From assembly GCF_023277925.1 (NCBI RefSeq), contig NZ_CP063832.1:4949001-5013000 (forward strand): DNA of 64,000 bases. Reading direction: 5' to 3'. The position numbers and the translations under genes were made by a program. Under the pieces are notes generated by a model. The model was not told where the DNA came from. It did no database searches and worked only from the letters and a program-made list of their open reading frames with translations. How positions within the stretch are numbered: the first letter of the stretch is position 1; the number at the start of each line of letters is the position of its first letter. This document shows positions 49,089 to 58,412 of this stretch, one piece after another. The stretch is from Pseudomonas entomophila (GTDB taxonomy: Bacteria; Pseudomonadota; Gammaproteobacteria; Pseudomonadales; Pseudomonadaceae).

Positions 49089-52019
49089 ATGCCCGCAGCA
49101 CGACGGCTTCCCCCTGTTTCGCGCCCCTTGCAGCGCCCGTCCCCGATCAGTTTCGCCGTGCGCTGCGCGATGCTCGGCTGCCTGGTGGCGGGTGGCGCCT
49201 CCCTGGCCCAGGCCGCTGGCGCGACCTCCAGCGTGGCCACGCGGCTGGACGATGCCACAGTGCGCGACTACGACATCGGCCAGGGGCCGCTGGGGACCTC
49301 GCTGGGGGTGTTCGCCAACCAGTCCGGCCTGCTGCTTTCCTATGACCCCGAGCTGACCCGTGGCCGCGCGGCACCCTCGCTCAAGGGGCGCTACACGGTG
49401 CTGGAAGGTGCGCGGCGCCTGCTGGCGAACACCGGGTTGCAGTTGTTGCCGAGCGCATCGGGCACCTACATCCTGGCGCCGCAGACCCGTACATCGACCA
49501 CTGCCACCGAGTTGAGCGCGACCGTGGTCGACTCCACCGAGCTGCTCGATCCGCAGCGGGACACCTACCGCGCGCCGCACTCCACGGTGCACCTGTCGCG
49601 GGAAGACCTCGACCGTTTCGGCACGGTGTCGGTGGGCGACATGCTCAAGGGCGTGGCGGGTGTGCAGGTGGGCGACAGCCGCAACGGCGGCGCGCTGGAC
49701 GTCAATATCCGGGGTATCCAGGGGCAGAGCCGGGTGGCCGTGCGGGTCGATGGCTCGGAGCAGGCGCTGGACGTCTATCGCGGTTATGGCGGCACCCAGC
49801 AGCGCAGCTACATCGACCCGGACCTGCTCAGCAGCGTCACCGTGAACAAGGGCCCGAGCACCCGCTCGGGTGCGATCGGTGGCTCGGTGGAGATGAAGAC
49901 CCTGGGCGTCGACGACATCCTGGTGGATGGCAAGGACGTGGGTTTGCGCCTGACCGGCAACCTCTGGAACAACGGTGTCGACCCCGACCATCGCAACAGC
50001 CATTCCCGCGACGAGGACCTGAGCGCGGTGCCTCGCGACAAGCGCAACGGCCTGTTCGGCTCGAAGGCCGAATCCGGCAGCGCGGCTTTCGCCTACAGCA
50101 ACGCGCGCCTCGACCTGGTGGCGGCCTACGCGCACCGTAACCAGGGCAACTATTTTTCGGGCAAGCATGGCCAGGACCGCTACCGCCTCTACGACCGCGA
50201 TGGCGACGAGCAGCCCAGCGTGGCCAGCACCTACAACGCCGGCGAGGAAGTGCTCAACTCGTCGGCGCAGACCGATTCCTACCTGCTCAAGAGCACCTGG
50301 CGCCTGGCGGACGACCACACCCTGGAGCTGGGCTATCGCCGCTTCGAAGGGCGCATGGGCGAGATCATGCCATCGGACATCTTCCGCTTCGGCACGGCTG
50401 GCATCTATCAATACCCCCAGTCCGAAATCGATATCGACACCTACACCGCCCGCTATCACTACCTGCCCGAAGGCAACCCGTGGGTGGACCTGACCAGCAA
50501 CCTGTGGATGACCGATTCGAAGACCAGCACCCTGAGCGCGGCCTGGATGGCGCCCAAGTCGCAGCTGTTTCGCACCGACCGCAGTTGGTCGCTCCAGGAC
50601 GACCGACGCCTCGGTGGCGACCTGAACAACGTGTCGCGTTTCACTACCGGCTATGGCGACTTCAAGCTCGACCTGGGCGGCGCCTTCCAGCTCGAAGACT
50701 TGCAACCGCAGAAAAGCGTGGTCGCCACCCAGCACGACATCAACGCCAACCGCATGCTGCGCGATGCATCACGCCAGGAGTTCAGTTTCAACGGCAAGCT
50801 GGAGTACCAACCCATCGAGCAGGTGACGCTGTGGGGCGGGGGCCGCTACGCCTACTACCGCACCAAGGACAATACCGTGCTGGCCGAGGCCCGCCGTGAG
50901 GAGCGCGAAATGCGCTGGATCACCGCGAGCAGCCCGGGGCACTGGGGCAGCATGATGTGGTTCCCCGACGCGAACGGCCAGTACACCGACGCCACCGACC
51001 CACGCCTGAACAACGGCATCGTCTTCGAGAACAGCAACGAGCCGTTCAATGGCGTGCCGTTCAACGAGTCCGGCGCAGTTGACGTGACGGTGTACCCGGA
51101 AGATATCAGCAGCGTGGTCACCGGCTATGACTACACCCCGCAGGGCAAGTCCAGTGGTGGCGGCTTTGCGCCGGCCTTCGGCATCAACGTCGAGTTCCTG
51201 CCCGACACCTTCGTCTATGCCTCGTACACCCAGGGCCTGCGCCTGCCTTCGTTGTTCGAGACCAGCCAAGGCACCCAGCAGGTTACCCCGGGCAAGCACC
51301 TCGAGCCCGAGCGTTCGCGCAGCTGGGAGGTGGGCGTCAGTGCCCTGCGCAGCAACCTGCTGACCGCAGGCGACGAGGCGTCGGCGAAGCTGGCGTTCTT
51401 CGACAACGACATCAAGCACTACATCACCCGCTACTACGACCCGAGCCCGGGCAAGTGGGGGCAGATGACCTTCAGCAACACCGATCGCTTCCGCACCCGT
51501 GGCCTGGAGCTGCAGTCGCACTATGATGCCGGGCGCGTGTTCGCCGACCTGTCGGCCACCTATTATCTGAAGACCGAGACCTGCGACGCGGCCTTCGCCG
51601 CCAAGCTGCGCGCCAGCGCCAATCGTTACCAGCCCACCCACAACACCCCGGACTGCACGCCGGGCAGCTACATGGGCTCGTACACCAACACTCAGAACCC
51701 GCCGAAGTTCTCGGCCAACCTCACCTCCGGCCTGCGCTTCTTCGACGAGGCGCTGACCGTGGGTGGGCGCATGACCTACACCTCCGGCCCCACCGCGCAG
51801 ATGGACAAACCGTGGCAGACCGGCGCCACCACGCCGCAGATCGACTACCGCTCGGTGGCGTTGTTCGACCTGTTCCTCAAGTACAAGGTGCTGGAGCATA
51901 CCGAGCTGAACCTGTCGGTGCAGAACCTGACGGACCGCTATTACCTGGACCCACTGGCACAGAGCTTCATGCCAGCACCGGGGCGGACAGTGCGAATGGG
52001 GGTGCAAACGCGGTTCTAG
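49089..52019 (+). CDS. TonB-dependent receptor with signalling (STN) domain
   Basis: A 976-residue outer-membrane receptor. After the signal peptide (to LAQA) comes an STN signalling domain (about 60-120), then the plug (DMLKGVAGVQVGD, VRVDGSEQAL) and a barrel ending RTVRMGVQTRF. The STN domain links it to the adjacent FecR/sigma pair. Features of the plug and the C-terminal NLTDRYYLDPL...PAPGRT recall heme/hemophore receptors, while the nearby esterase suggests a catecholate siderophore; the ligand is open. Confidence 0.88.
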   Translation: MPAARRLPPVSRPLQRPSPISFAVRCAMLGCLVAGGASLAQAAGATSSVATRLDDATVRDYDIGQGPLGTSLGVFANQSGLLLSYDPELTRGRAAPSLKGRYTVLEGARRLLANTGLQLLPSASGTYILAPQTRTSTTATELSATVVDSTELLDPQRDTYRAPHSTVHLSREDLDRFGTVSVGDMLKGVAGVQVGDSRNGGALDVNIRGIQGQSRVAVRVDGSEQALDVYRGYGGTQQRSYIDPDLLSSVTVNKGPSTRSGAIGGSVEMKTLGVDDILVDGKDVGLRLTGNLWNNGVDPDHRNSHSRDEDLSAVPRDKRNGLFGSKAESGSAAFAYSNARLDLVAAYAHRNQGNYFSGKHGQDRYRLYDRDGDEQPSVASTYNAGEEVLNSSAQTDSYLLKSTWRLADDHTLELGYRRFEGRMGEIMPSDIFRFGTAGIYQYPQSEIDIDTYTARYHYLPEGNPWVDLTSNLWMTDSKTSTLSAAWMAPKSQLFRTDRSWSLQDDRRLGGDLNNVSRFTTGYGDFKLDLGGAFQLEDLQPQKSVVATQHDINANRMLRDASRQEFSFNGKLEYQPIEQVTLWGGGRYAYYRTKDNTVLAEARREEREMRWITASSPGHWGSMMWFPDANGQYTDATDPRLNNGIVFENSNEPFNGVPFNESGAVDVTVYPEDISSVVTGYDYTPQGKSSGGGFAPAFGINVEFLPDTFVYASYTQGLRLPSLFETSQGTQQVTPGKHLEPERSRSWEVGVSALRSNLLTAGDEASAKLAFFDNDIKHYITRYYDPSPGKWGQMTFSNTDRFRTRGLELQSHYDAGRVFADLSATYYLKTETCDAAFAAKLRASANRYQPTHNTPDCTPGSYMGSYTNTQNPPKFSANLTSGLRFFDEALTVGGRMTYTSGPTAQMDKPWQTGATTPQIDYRSVALFDLFLKYKVLEHTELNLSVQNLTDRYYLDPLAQSFMPAPGRTVRMGVQTRF

Positions 52020-52116
52020 GCCAACCCCGTCCCCGCCGTTAAGCGAAAAACCTCCAGCAGGCCCGGTACTGCGCAAGCATCCAGGCCTGCGACCCCGCTT
52101 CTAGAGTCCCACGCGT

Positions 52117-52161
52117 TTTGATATCGCGCTGACACCAATCCTCGCATCAGTCCGATATCGC
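52117..52161 (+). promoter_or_regulatory. Direct repeat upstream of the acyl-activating operon
   Basis: GATATCGC occurs at 52120-52127 and 52154-52161, 34 bases apart (about three helical turns), upstream of a weak promoter (TTGTGA 52182-52187, TTCAAT 52206-52211). This is the pattern of a dimeric activator site. The gap 52020-52397 holds no gene; a GGTGCCG/CGGCACC hairpin at 52323-52344 lies in the leader. Confidence 0.35.
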
Positions 52162-52397
52162 ATGTCGAAAGCGCCCACATTTTGTGATGACTTTCCCTAC
52201 TAACTTTCAATACGCATCCGCATAGAGTTTTCCGCTGCAACGCTCGGATCGCCTGGATGAACCGCTAACAGTCAACGGAGCTTCAGGCGCATCCCGATGT
52301 TTCAGCCGTGTCGCAGCCCAGCGGTGCCGAGCATTCCCGGCACCTGCTTGCGGGCTGACCACGGTTGTTTCTCAGTGCATGGCTCGGAGCTCGTTCG

Positions 52398-53522
52398 ATG
52401 AATCTTGTACACGTTGAGGCACTCTGTGCGCTTGATGATCCCTACCTGGTCGGCGAGTACGCCGATCATCTGTTTGATGCCGCGATGCGTGAAGTCACGG
52501 CTTACCACCAACAGCACTCACCGGGCTATGCCGAGTGGTTGCGTCAACAGCAGTTCGATCCTTCTGCCCCGGGTTTCGAGAGTTGGGGGCAGTTGCCGCC
52601 GATATTCGCCAACTATCTGAAGAAGCACCTGCTGCTCAGCGAGACAGGGGTGGATGCCCTGGAGCTGACCTCGTCAGGCACTACGGGCCAGAAGAGTCGA
52701 ATGCGCTATGACGCGCGTAGCCTCGGTGCCGCGCAAGGCATGGTCGACCGGATCTATCGGCGGTATGGCTGGGATACGCCGCATGTGCCGTGCAACTACC
52801 TGATGCTGGGCTACGAGCCTGTCAGGCACAGCGCGCTCGGCACCGCCTACACCGACGACTTCCTGTGCAAGTACGCGCCGGTCAAACAGGCGTTTTATGC
52901 CCTGCGTCACAACGGCCGGCAAACCGAGTTCGACCCCTTTGGTGTCATCGAGGCATTGCAGCGGTTCGCGCAGGATGGGGCGCCTCTGCGCATCCAGGGC
53001 TTCCCGGCATTCATGTGGTTCGTCCTCGAGCGAATGCGGGACATGAAGGTCCCGCCCCTGGCATTTACTGCCGATTCGCTGGCCATGTTCGGCGGTGGCT
53101 GGAAAACCCATGCCGACCAGCAGATCCCCAAGGCCCAGCTGTATGCGCGGATGAACGAGCAGTTGGGCATACCGACCTCGCGCTGCCGCGACGGTTACGG
53201 CTCCGTCGAGCACTGCGTGCCCTATGTCGAGTGCGAGAACCACCGCCACCACGTACCCACCTATTCCCGCGCCTACACCCGCCACACCGGGACGTTCGCC
53301 TTGCAAGGGTACGGGCAGCCGGGGCTGATCCAGTTCGTGTCGCCGTACATCACCTCCAGCCCCGCCCACAGCATCGTGATGAGTGACCTGGCGGTGCTGC
53401 ATCGCGGTGACGCGTGTGGCTGCGGTATTGCCACCGACTGGTTCGAGATTCTTGGGCGGGCTGGCACCGGCAAGAGCCGCAGCTGTGCGTTGGCCGCCTC
53501 CGAGCTGATAAGGGAGAACTGA
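52398..53522 (+). CDS. LuxE-like acyl-protein synthetase
   Basis: A 374-residue member of the LuxE acyl-protein synthetase family, which activates a fatty acid with ATP and passes it to a protein thiol. The adenylation P-loop is SSGTTGQKS (about 92-100), a mid-region GYGSVEHC is present, and a C-terminal CGCG with EILGR is typical of LuxE/PaaK proteins. GGAG lies 8 bases before ATG 52398. It heads a four-gene operon and lies one base before the LuxC-PaaK gene. No luciferase genes are present. Confidence 0.85.
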   Translation: MNLVHVEALCALDDPYLVGEYADHLFDAAMREVTAYHQQHSPGYAEWLRQQQFDPSAPGFESWGQLPPIFANYLKKHLLLSETGVDALELTSSGTTGQKSRMRYDARSLGAAQGMVDRIYRRYGWDTPHVPCNYLMLGYEPVRHSALGTAYTDDFLCKYAPVKQAFYALRHNGRQTEFDPFGVIEALQRFAQDGAPLRIQGFPAFMWFVLERMRDMKVPPLAFTADSLAMFGGGWKTHADQQIPKAQLYARMNEQLGIPTSRCRDGYGSVEHCVPYVECENHRHHVPTYSRAYTRHTGTFALQGYGQPGLIQFVSPYITSSPAHSIVMSDLAVLHRGDACGCGIATDWFEILGRAGTGKSRSCALAASELIREN

Positions 53523-53523
53523 T

Positions 53524-55932
53524 ATGTACCTCATTCAAGGGCAGTACCATGCGGACCTGACGCTGGACCAGGCATTGGTGCGGGTGACGGGCGAACTGGC
53601 GCACACGCTGAGCCACCCCTGCGGGATCGAGACCGTGCTGGCCTGCGCCGGTCGGTTTGCCGAGCAACTGCTGGACGGTCAGTTCCTGGCCGAGCTCGAC
53701 GCTGCTTTACGGGAGCAGCTCCGAGCGTTCTGCCAGCCTGACGTTCTGCGCGCCAAGCTGGAAAACGAACTGGGTGTCAATCCATTCTCCCTACGTCGTC
53801 GCGATTATCGGGCCCCCCGCTTCGAGAGCTGGCGGCCGCTGGGGCTCATCCTGCATATCACCCCAGGCAATGCACCGCTGCTGCCATTTTTTGCCGTGCT
53901 GGAAAGCTTGCTGGTGGGCAATGTCAACTGGCTACGCCCCAGCGCGCGCGACCAGGGCTTGAACACCCGATTGCTGCAGGCCTTCCTGCAGTGCGATCGA
54001 TCCGGCGTACTGGCCAACCATGTGGCGGTATTGCCGGTGGCCAAGGCCGAGCTCTCGAGCTTGATGGCCTATGCCGATGGTGTTTCGGCCTGGGGGGGAA
54101 GCGAGGCGTTGAAGACCCTTCGCGACCAGCTGCCAGACGGTTGTCGATGGATTCCCTGGGGGCACAAGGTCAGTTTTGCCTGGCTGGTGCCGGAGGCGGT
54201 CGATGAGTGTGCCCTCGATGCGCTGGCCGACGAGGTCTGCCGCCTGGACCAGCAGGCATGCTCCAGCCCGCAGGTGGTGTTCGTCGACAGCGACGATGCG
54301 GACACGCTGCGAGCGTTGGGCGGGCAACTGGCCGCGGCGATGCGCCGCCGCCATGCCCTCTGGCCTGCGCTGTCGCCCAGTATGCAGGAGGCCGCGCAGG
54401 TCACCACCAAGCTTGCACTGGCCGAGCTGGATCACGCGTTCGTTGATGGCCGAGGCCAGCTCTGGAGGGGCCAGGGTTGGCAGATTATCCTTGAACATGT
54501 GATGGCGCTTGAGCCCTCTGCGCTGTTTCGCACGATCTTGCTTCGGCCATTGCCGCGCCAGGCGGTGATGCATGCCCTGCGCCCTTGGCGCACGCGGTTG
54601 CAGACTTGTGGCCTGGTCTGCGCCGCCCACGAAATTGCTCACCTCAGCCAGTTGTTGCTGGCCGCAGGGGTCGACCGGGTCACCTCGGTGCAGACAATGC
54701 ACGATGGCTACAGCGGTGAGCCTCACGATGGCGTGTTTGCCCTGGGCATGTTTGCCCGCCGGGTTTCCGTGAGCCTGGTGGAGGGCTGCCTGCCTGGGCA
54801 GGCGACCCTGGATGCCAGCGGCCAGGCACCCGCCGGCCTGGAAGGGCAACCGATCATGAGCCGCAGTGCATTTCTGGACGGTTCGATCAGTACGCAGGCA
54901 CAGCTGTTCTTCCGCACTGGCGGTACCACGGGCACGCCAAGCCTTGCCGGTTATACCTACCGCGATTATCACCGGCAGATGCAGGCTGCGGCCGACGGAC
55001 TGTTTGCCGCCGGCCTGGAACCTGGCGAGGATCGGCTCATCAACCTGCTGTACGGGGGGAATCTATACGGCGGCCTGCTCAGTTTCTTCACGGTCCTGGA
55101 CAAGCTTGGAGCCCGGCACTATCCGATGGCCGGCCCCCAAGGTGACGATTACCACGCGATAGCCCAGCTCATCGTCTCTGAACGCATCGACACTGTGATC
55201 GGCATGCCGACCACGGTGCACCAACTGTTCTTGCGCGAGGCCGCAACGTTGCGTGCCTATGGCGGGATCCGCAAGGTACTGCTGGGGGGTGAACACCTTG
55301 CCCCGGTACAGCGCTCGTTCATCCAGGGCTTTGGCGTCGAGACCATCCGTTCCGCGCTCTATGGTTCCGTCGATGCCGGCCCCCTGGGCTACTCCTGCGC
55401 GTCCAGCCCGGATGGGGTCTTCCACCTGATGGGCGATACCCAATGGCTGGAGATCGTCGACCCTGAGCGCGATGAGCCGGTCGCCCCGGGTGAGGCGGGG
55501 CGTTTGCTGTTCACCTCGAAGGCCCGGGAGGGGCAGGACGTCGCCCGTTATGACATCGGCGACATGGGACGTTGGGTGAGTGGCCAGTGCCCCTGTGGCG
55601 TGCCGGAGCCACGGTTCGAGCTGCTGGGGCGTCACGGGGCGCGGGTGCGTATTGGTTCGCTGTTCATCCAGCCGCAGCGGCTTGCCGCGCTGGCCGAAGC
55701 CCCGGTGCAACTGCACCTGGAGCACAATTCTGACAATGGTCTGGAACGTCTTCGCCTGCTGGCGGAGGCTGAGCCCGAGGTGGTGAGGGCCAGGGTGTGT
55801 GCCGACGCCGAGTTGAGCGAAGCATTGACACTTGGGTTGTTGGAGCTGGAGGTGTGCCAACGGGCGCAACAGCACTTCGAGAACCACCCGCAGACGGGGA
55901 AGACCCCATTGCTTATCGACAAACGTCGCTGA
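53524..55932 (+). CDS. LuxC-PaaK fusion: acyl reductase plus adenylating domain
   Basis: An 802-residue two-domain protein. Residues 1 to about 425 match LuxC acyl-CoA/acyl-protein reductase: an ALDH-like GNAPLLPFFAVLESLLVGN segment and the catalytic cysteine in QQACSSPQ (C246). Residues about 450-802 form a PaaK/LuxE-like adenylation domain with FFRTGGTTG (465-470), YGSVDAGPLGY and QCPCG...ELLGR. The fusion puts acid activation and reduction in one chain. AGGGAGAA precedes ATG 53524. The likely product is an aldehyde or an acyl thioester intermediate. Confidence 0.85.
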   Translation: MYLIQGQYHADLTLDQALVRVTGELAHTLSHPCGIETVLACAGRFAEQLLDGQFLAELDAALREQLRAFCQPDVLRAKLENELGVNPFSLRRRDYRAPRFESWRPLGLILHITPGNAPLLPFFAVLESLLVGNVNWLRPSARDQGLNTRLLQAFLQCDRSGVLANHVAVLPVAKAELSSLMAYADGVSAWGGSEALKTLRDQLPDGCRWIPWGHKVSFAWLVPEAVDECALDALADEVCRLDQQACSSPQVVFVDSDDADTLRALGGQLAAAMRRRHALWPALSPSMQEAAQVTTKLALAELDHAFVDGRGQLWRGQGWQIILEHVMALEPSALFRTILLRPLPRQAVMHALRPWRTRLQTCGLVCAAHEIAHLSQLLLAAGVDRVTSVQTMHDGYSGEPHDGVFALGMFARRVSVSLVEGCLPGQATLDASGQAPAGLEGQPIMSRSAFLDGSISTQAQLFFRTGGTTGTPSLAGYTYRDYHRQMQAAADGLFAAGLEPGEDRLINLLYGGNLYGGLLSFFTVLDKLGARHYPMAGPQGDDYHAIAQLIVSERIDTVIGMPTTVHQLFLREAATLRAYGGIRKVLLGGEHLAPVQRSFIQGFGVETIRSALYGSVDAGPLGYSCASSPDGVFHLMGDTQWLEIVDPERDEPVAPGEAGRLLFTSKAREGQDVARYDIGDMGRWVSGQCPCGVPEPRFELLGRHGARVRIGSLFIQPQRLAALAEAPVQLHLEHNSDNGLERLRLLAEAEPEVVRARVCADAELSEALTLGLLELEVCQRAQQHFENHPQTGKTPLLIDKRR

Positions 55933-55961
55933 CCCACGGTGCCTGTAGAGGACGCAGAAAC

Positions 55962-57254
55962 ATGGATTACTCCAGCAAATGCCCGCTTGCACTGGCATGG
56001 CTCGTCGATCATGCCCGGGAACATTCCCCCTACTATGCCCGCTTGTATCGGGACCTCCCGAAAGCGGGCTGGACACTGGCCGACCTGCCGATGGTCGATA
56101 CACAGCAGTACTGGGCCCGCGGCGCGGTTCTCAAGGACTGGCCTGTGCTGACGGGGCCCGTGACGGATGCGATCGTCTACAAGACCGGTGGCACGACGGG
56201 GGCAGCCAAGCATTCGGTCTACACCCAGGCTGAATGGGATCAGTTCATCACGACATTCGGGCGCAGCCTTGGCGCCAGGCTCGAGCCTGGGGATCGTGTG
56301 GCCAATCTGTTCTTCGCAGGTGACCTGTATGCCAGCTTCCTGTTCATTCAAGGGGCGTTGGCCAAGACCCAGGTGCCGATCTGCGTGTTTCCCTTCACCG
56401 GAGCGGTCGATCCACAGGCGCTGGCGACACAGGTCAGACAGCACGGGATCAACGTTCTGGCGGGCGTACCTGGAAAACTCCTGCACGCCATCGCCAGTCT
56501 CGAACAGCACGGCATCCAGCTGCCAGGGGTCAGGACCGTCCTGTACGGCGGGGAAAGTGTGTTTGCCGAACAACACGCGTTGTTCAAGGCGGTGCTACCC
56601 AACGCCAACGTGGTATCGATCGGCTGTGCCAGCGTGGACGCGGGCCTGATCGGCGCCAGCGCGGTCGATTGCGCGCCGGGTGAGCATCGCGTTTTCGAAC
56701 CCGACACCCTTGTCGAGATTGTCGATGAAGCGTCGGGCGAGCCGATCCACGAAACCAACCGTACCGGCCTGTTGGTGGTGACCAACCTGACGCGCACCTT
56801 GATGCCCATCATTCGCTATCCCGTCGGTGATCTGGCGCAATGGAGCGAAGCACCGGGGAGCGCCGGCCGCAAGTTCAAGCTCGCCGGGCGCAACAGCCTC
56901 GGTCACCGGGTGAGAGTCGGCTATGCGACCGTTTTCCCGGACGAGTTGGCGTCAGCCATCGAAGCGCGCCTGGGGCACTGCCCGTGGCAACTGCTGATCG
57001 ACCGCAAGAACGGCACCGACTTCATCGAGCTTCGTATTGCCCACCCTGGTGACGGCGGATGCGCCGAGGCATTGCAGCAGTCTCTGAAAGCAGGGGACGC
57101 TGCTGTGGTGGAGCTCATGGAGAAGGGGGCGCTGGCGGTGTCGGTCAATTGGTGCCAACCCTCGGCTCTGGTGACGAATCAGCGAACCGGCAAGCTGCTG
57201 CGTGTTGTCGACCGGCGCGACTATCAGTGCCCTCGTGATGAGGTCGGCCAATGA
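55962..57254 (+). CDS. PaaK-like adenylate-forming enzyme
   Basis: A 430-residue protein of the phenylacetate-CoA ligase-like family. The nucleotide motif is YKTGGTTGAAKHS (about 69-81), followed by YGGESVF and the core CASVDAGLIG, and PIIRYPVGDLA near 290. It lacks the CxCG zinc pair of its neighbours. GAGGA precedes ATG 55962. It is the third adenylating unit in this operon, so it probably activates a different acid or amino acid from the LuxE/LuxC pair. Confidence 0.82.
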   Translation: MDYSSKCPLALAWLVDHAREHSPYYARLYRDLPKAGWTLADLPMVDTQQYWARGAVLKDWPVLTGPVTDAIVYKTGGTTGAAKHSVYTQAEWDQFITTFGRSLGARLEPGDRVANLFFAGDLYASFLFIQGALAKTQVPICVFPFTGAVDPQALATQVRQHGINVLAGVPGKLLHAIASLEQHGIQLPGVRTVLYGGESVFAEQHALFKAVLPNANVVSIGCASVDAGLIGASAVDCAPGEHRVFEPDTLVEIVDEASGEPIHETNRTGLLVVTNLTRTLMPIIRYPVGDLAQWSEAPGSAGRKFKLAGRNSLGHRVRVGYATVFPDELASAIEARLGHCPWQLLIDRKNGTDFIELRIAHPGDGGCAEALQQSLKAGDAAVVELMEKGALAVSVNWCQPSALVTNQRTGKLLRVVDRRDYQCPRDEVGQ

Positions 57255-58165
57255 CGATCGTTCGCGGGTTCGAGGAACGTGATGCGGCGCAGATCAGCGC
57301 GTTGTTCAACAGGGTCTATGGCGAGGACTACTTCTACCCGGAGATCTACCTGCCCTCCGTCATCTGCCACCACAACCGGACGCAGCGTTGGCAATCCGTG
57401 GTCGCGCTGCAGGGGGATCGTATCGTCGGCCATGCCTCGCTGTGGCGTTCTTCGGGTGATGAACGCTGCGCCGAGCTGGCGATGATCGTCGTCGATCCCG
57501 AGATGAGGGGGCAAGGAATCGCCACCCGGTTGGGCAAGGACCTGTGTGGGCGAGCCCGTCAGCAGCAGTTGGCGGTGCTGACGATCAAGATGGTCGCCAG
57601 CCACCTGTGGACACAGCGACTGGGGCTCGCACTGGGGTTCCAGGCAACGGGGCTGCTGCTGGATTACGTCGAGTCGCCGTTCAGCCATCCGGCGCGCGAA
57701 ACAGCCATTCTGGGTGTTCTGCCACTGCAGGCGCACCCTATACCGCTTTGCGGGATGCCGGGTGGCCAGCCGGCGTGGATCGCTCCGCTGATCGAGCGCT
57801 TCGGGGCCGTTGCCGCCCACGTCACGAGGGATTGTGGCGTGCCCCCGAAAGTAACCGTTCAAGACGATCGCATGGATTTGATCATCGAGTGTGCAACCTA
57901 TCCCTCGATCGTCGAAGCCTCCCGCTTGCCATCCGCCCGGATGACGCATCTCTGGTTGAAGATGGATGCCAACTTGGCAATGGCGCTGTCGGCGTTTCAT
58001 CAGGCAGGTTATGTCGACACGGGGCTGGCATTGGGGCCCGAGCGGCAATGGTACTGGTTGTTGCAGCGCGGTTTTTCCGGTCGCCAGATGCAGCTTCACT
58101 GTCCGACGGCGCGTGCGTTGCTTGCTGGCGTGACACAGGAGGCGCCCCACGCTGAAGCGTGTTGA
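57251..58165 (+). CDS. GNAT-family N-acyltransferase with C-terminal extension
   Basis: A 304-residue protein whose first 160 residues are a GNAT domain (AMIVVDPEMRGQGIATRLGKDL is the acyl-CoA-binding motif A). The last 140 residues are of no recognised family. ATG 57251 overlaps the upstream stop (ATGA), so it is translationally coupled to the PaaK-like gene. In this setting it may transfer the activated acyl group to an amine, which is inference. Confidence 0.82.
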   Translation: MTIVRGFEERDAAQISALFNRVYGEDYFYPEIYLPSVICHHNRTQRWQSVVALQGDRIVGHASLWRSSGDERCAELAMIVVDPEMRGQGIATRLGKDLCGRARQQQLAVLTIKMVASHLWTQRLGLALGFQATGLLLDYVESPFSHPARETAILGVLPLQAHPIPLCGMPGGQPAWIAPLIERFGAVAAHVTRDCGVPPKVTVQDDRMDLIIECATYPSIVEASRLPSARMTHLWLKMDANLAMALSAFHQAGYVDTGLALGPERQWYWLLQRGFSGRQMQLHCPTARALLAGVTQEAPHAEAC

Positions 58166-58186
58166 GTGTCGTGAAGGGCAGGCATT

Positions 58187-58210
58187 AAAAAGCCGGCTTG
58201 TGGCCGGCTT
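58187..58210 (-). terminator. Intrinsic terminator on the minus strand
   Basis: AAGCCGGC (58190-58197) pairs with GCCGGCTT (58203-58210) over 8 bp, followed on the minus strand by a TTTTT tract (58191-58187). On the plus strand it follows the GNAT gene but lacks the T tract, so it serves mainly minus-strand transcripts. Confidence 0.75.
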
Positions 58211-58357
58211 CTCGGGGACGGTCTTGGCTCATTTTTGATAAGCCGCAACCGCCTTAAACGGTTGGCAACATGGCCTGAAAAAGATGGCGGACGGCTGTGT
58301 GAGGCGTCGCCAGGCCCTCTGGAATGCGGCTTGCACCATCAGGGGGCATGATGTGCG
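58187..58357 (-). ncRNA. Possible small transcript
   Basis: Minus-strand TTGCTG (58394-58389), an 18-base spacer and TAGTAT (58370-58365) give a promoter with predicted start near 58357. The terminator at 58187-58210 would end a transcript of about 170 bases. A 31-codon frame (ATG at 58349) lacks a ribosome site, so a small RNA is as likely as a peptide. Confidence 0.3.
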
Positions 58358-58412
58358 GCGTAGCATACTAGGGCTCGGGGCCCATGCCCAGCAAAAAATG
58401 GCGTGAAGTGTA

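Noticed and set aside
52398..55932. Bioluminescence (lux) operon
   Set aside because: LuxC- and LuxE-like proteins are present but luxA, luxB and luxD are not, and the PaaK fusion and GNAT point to another product.
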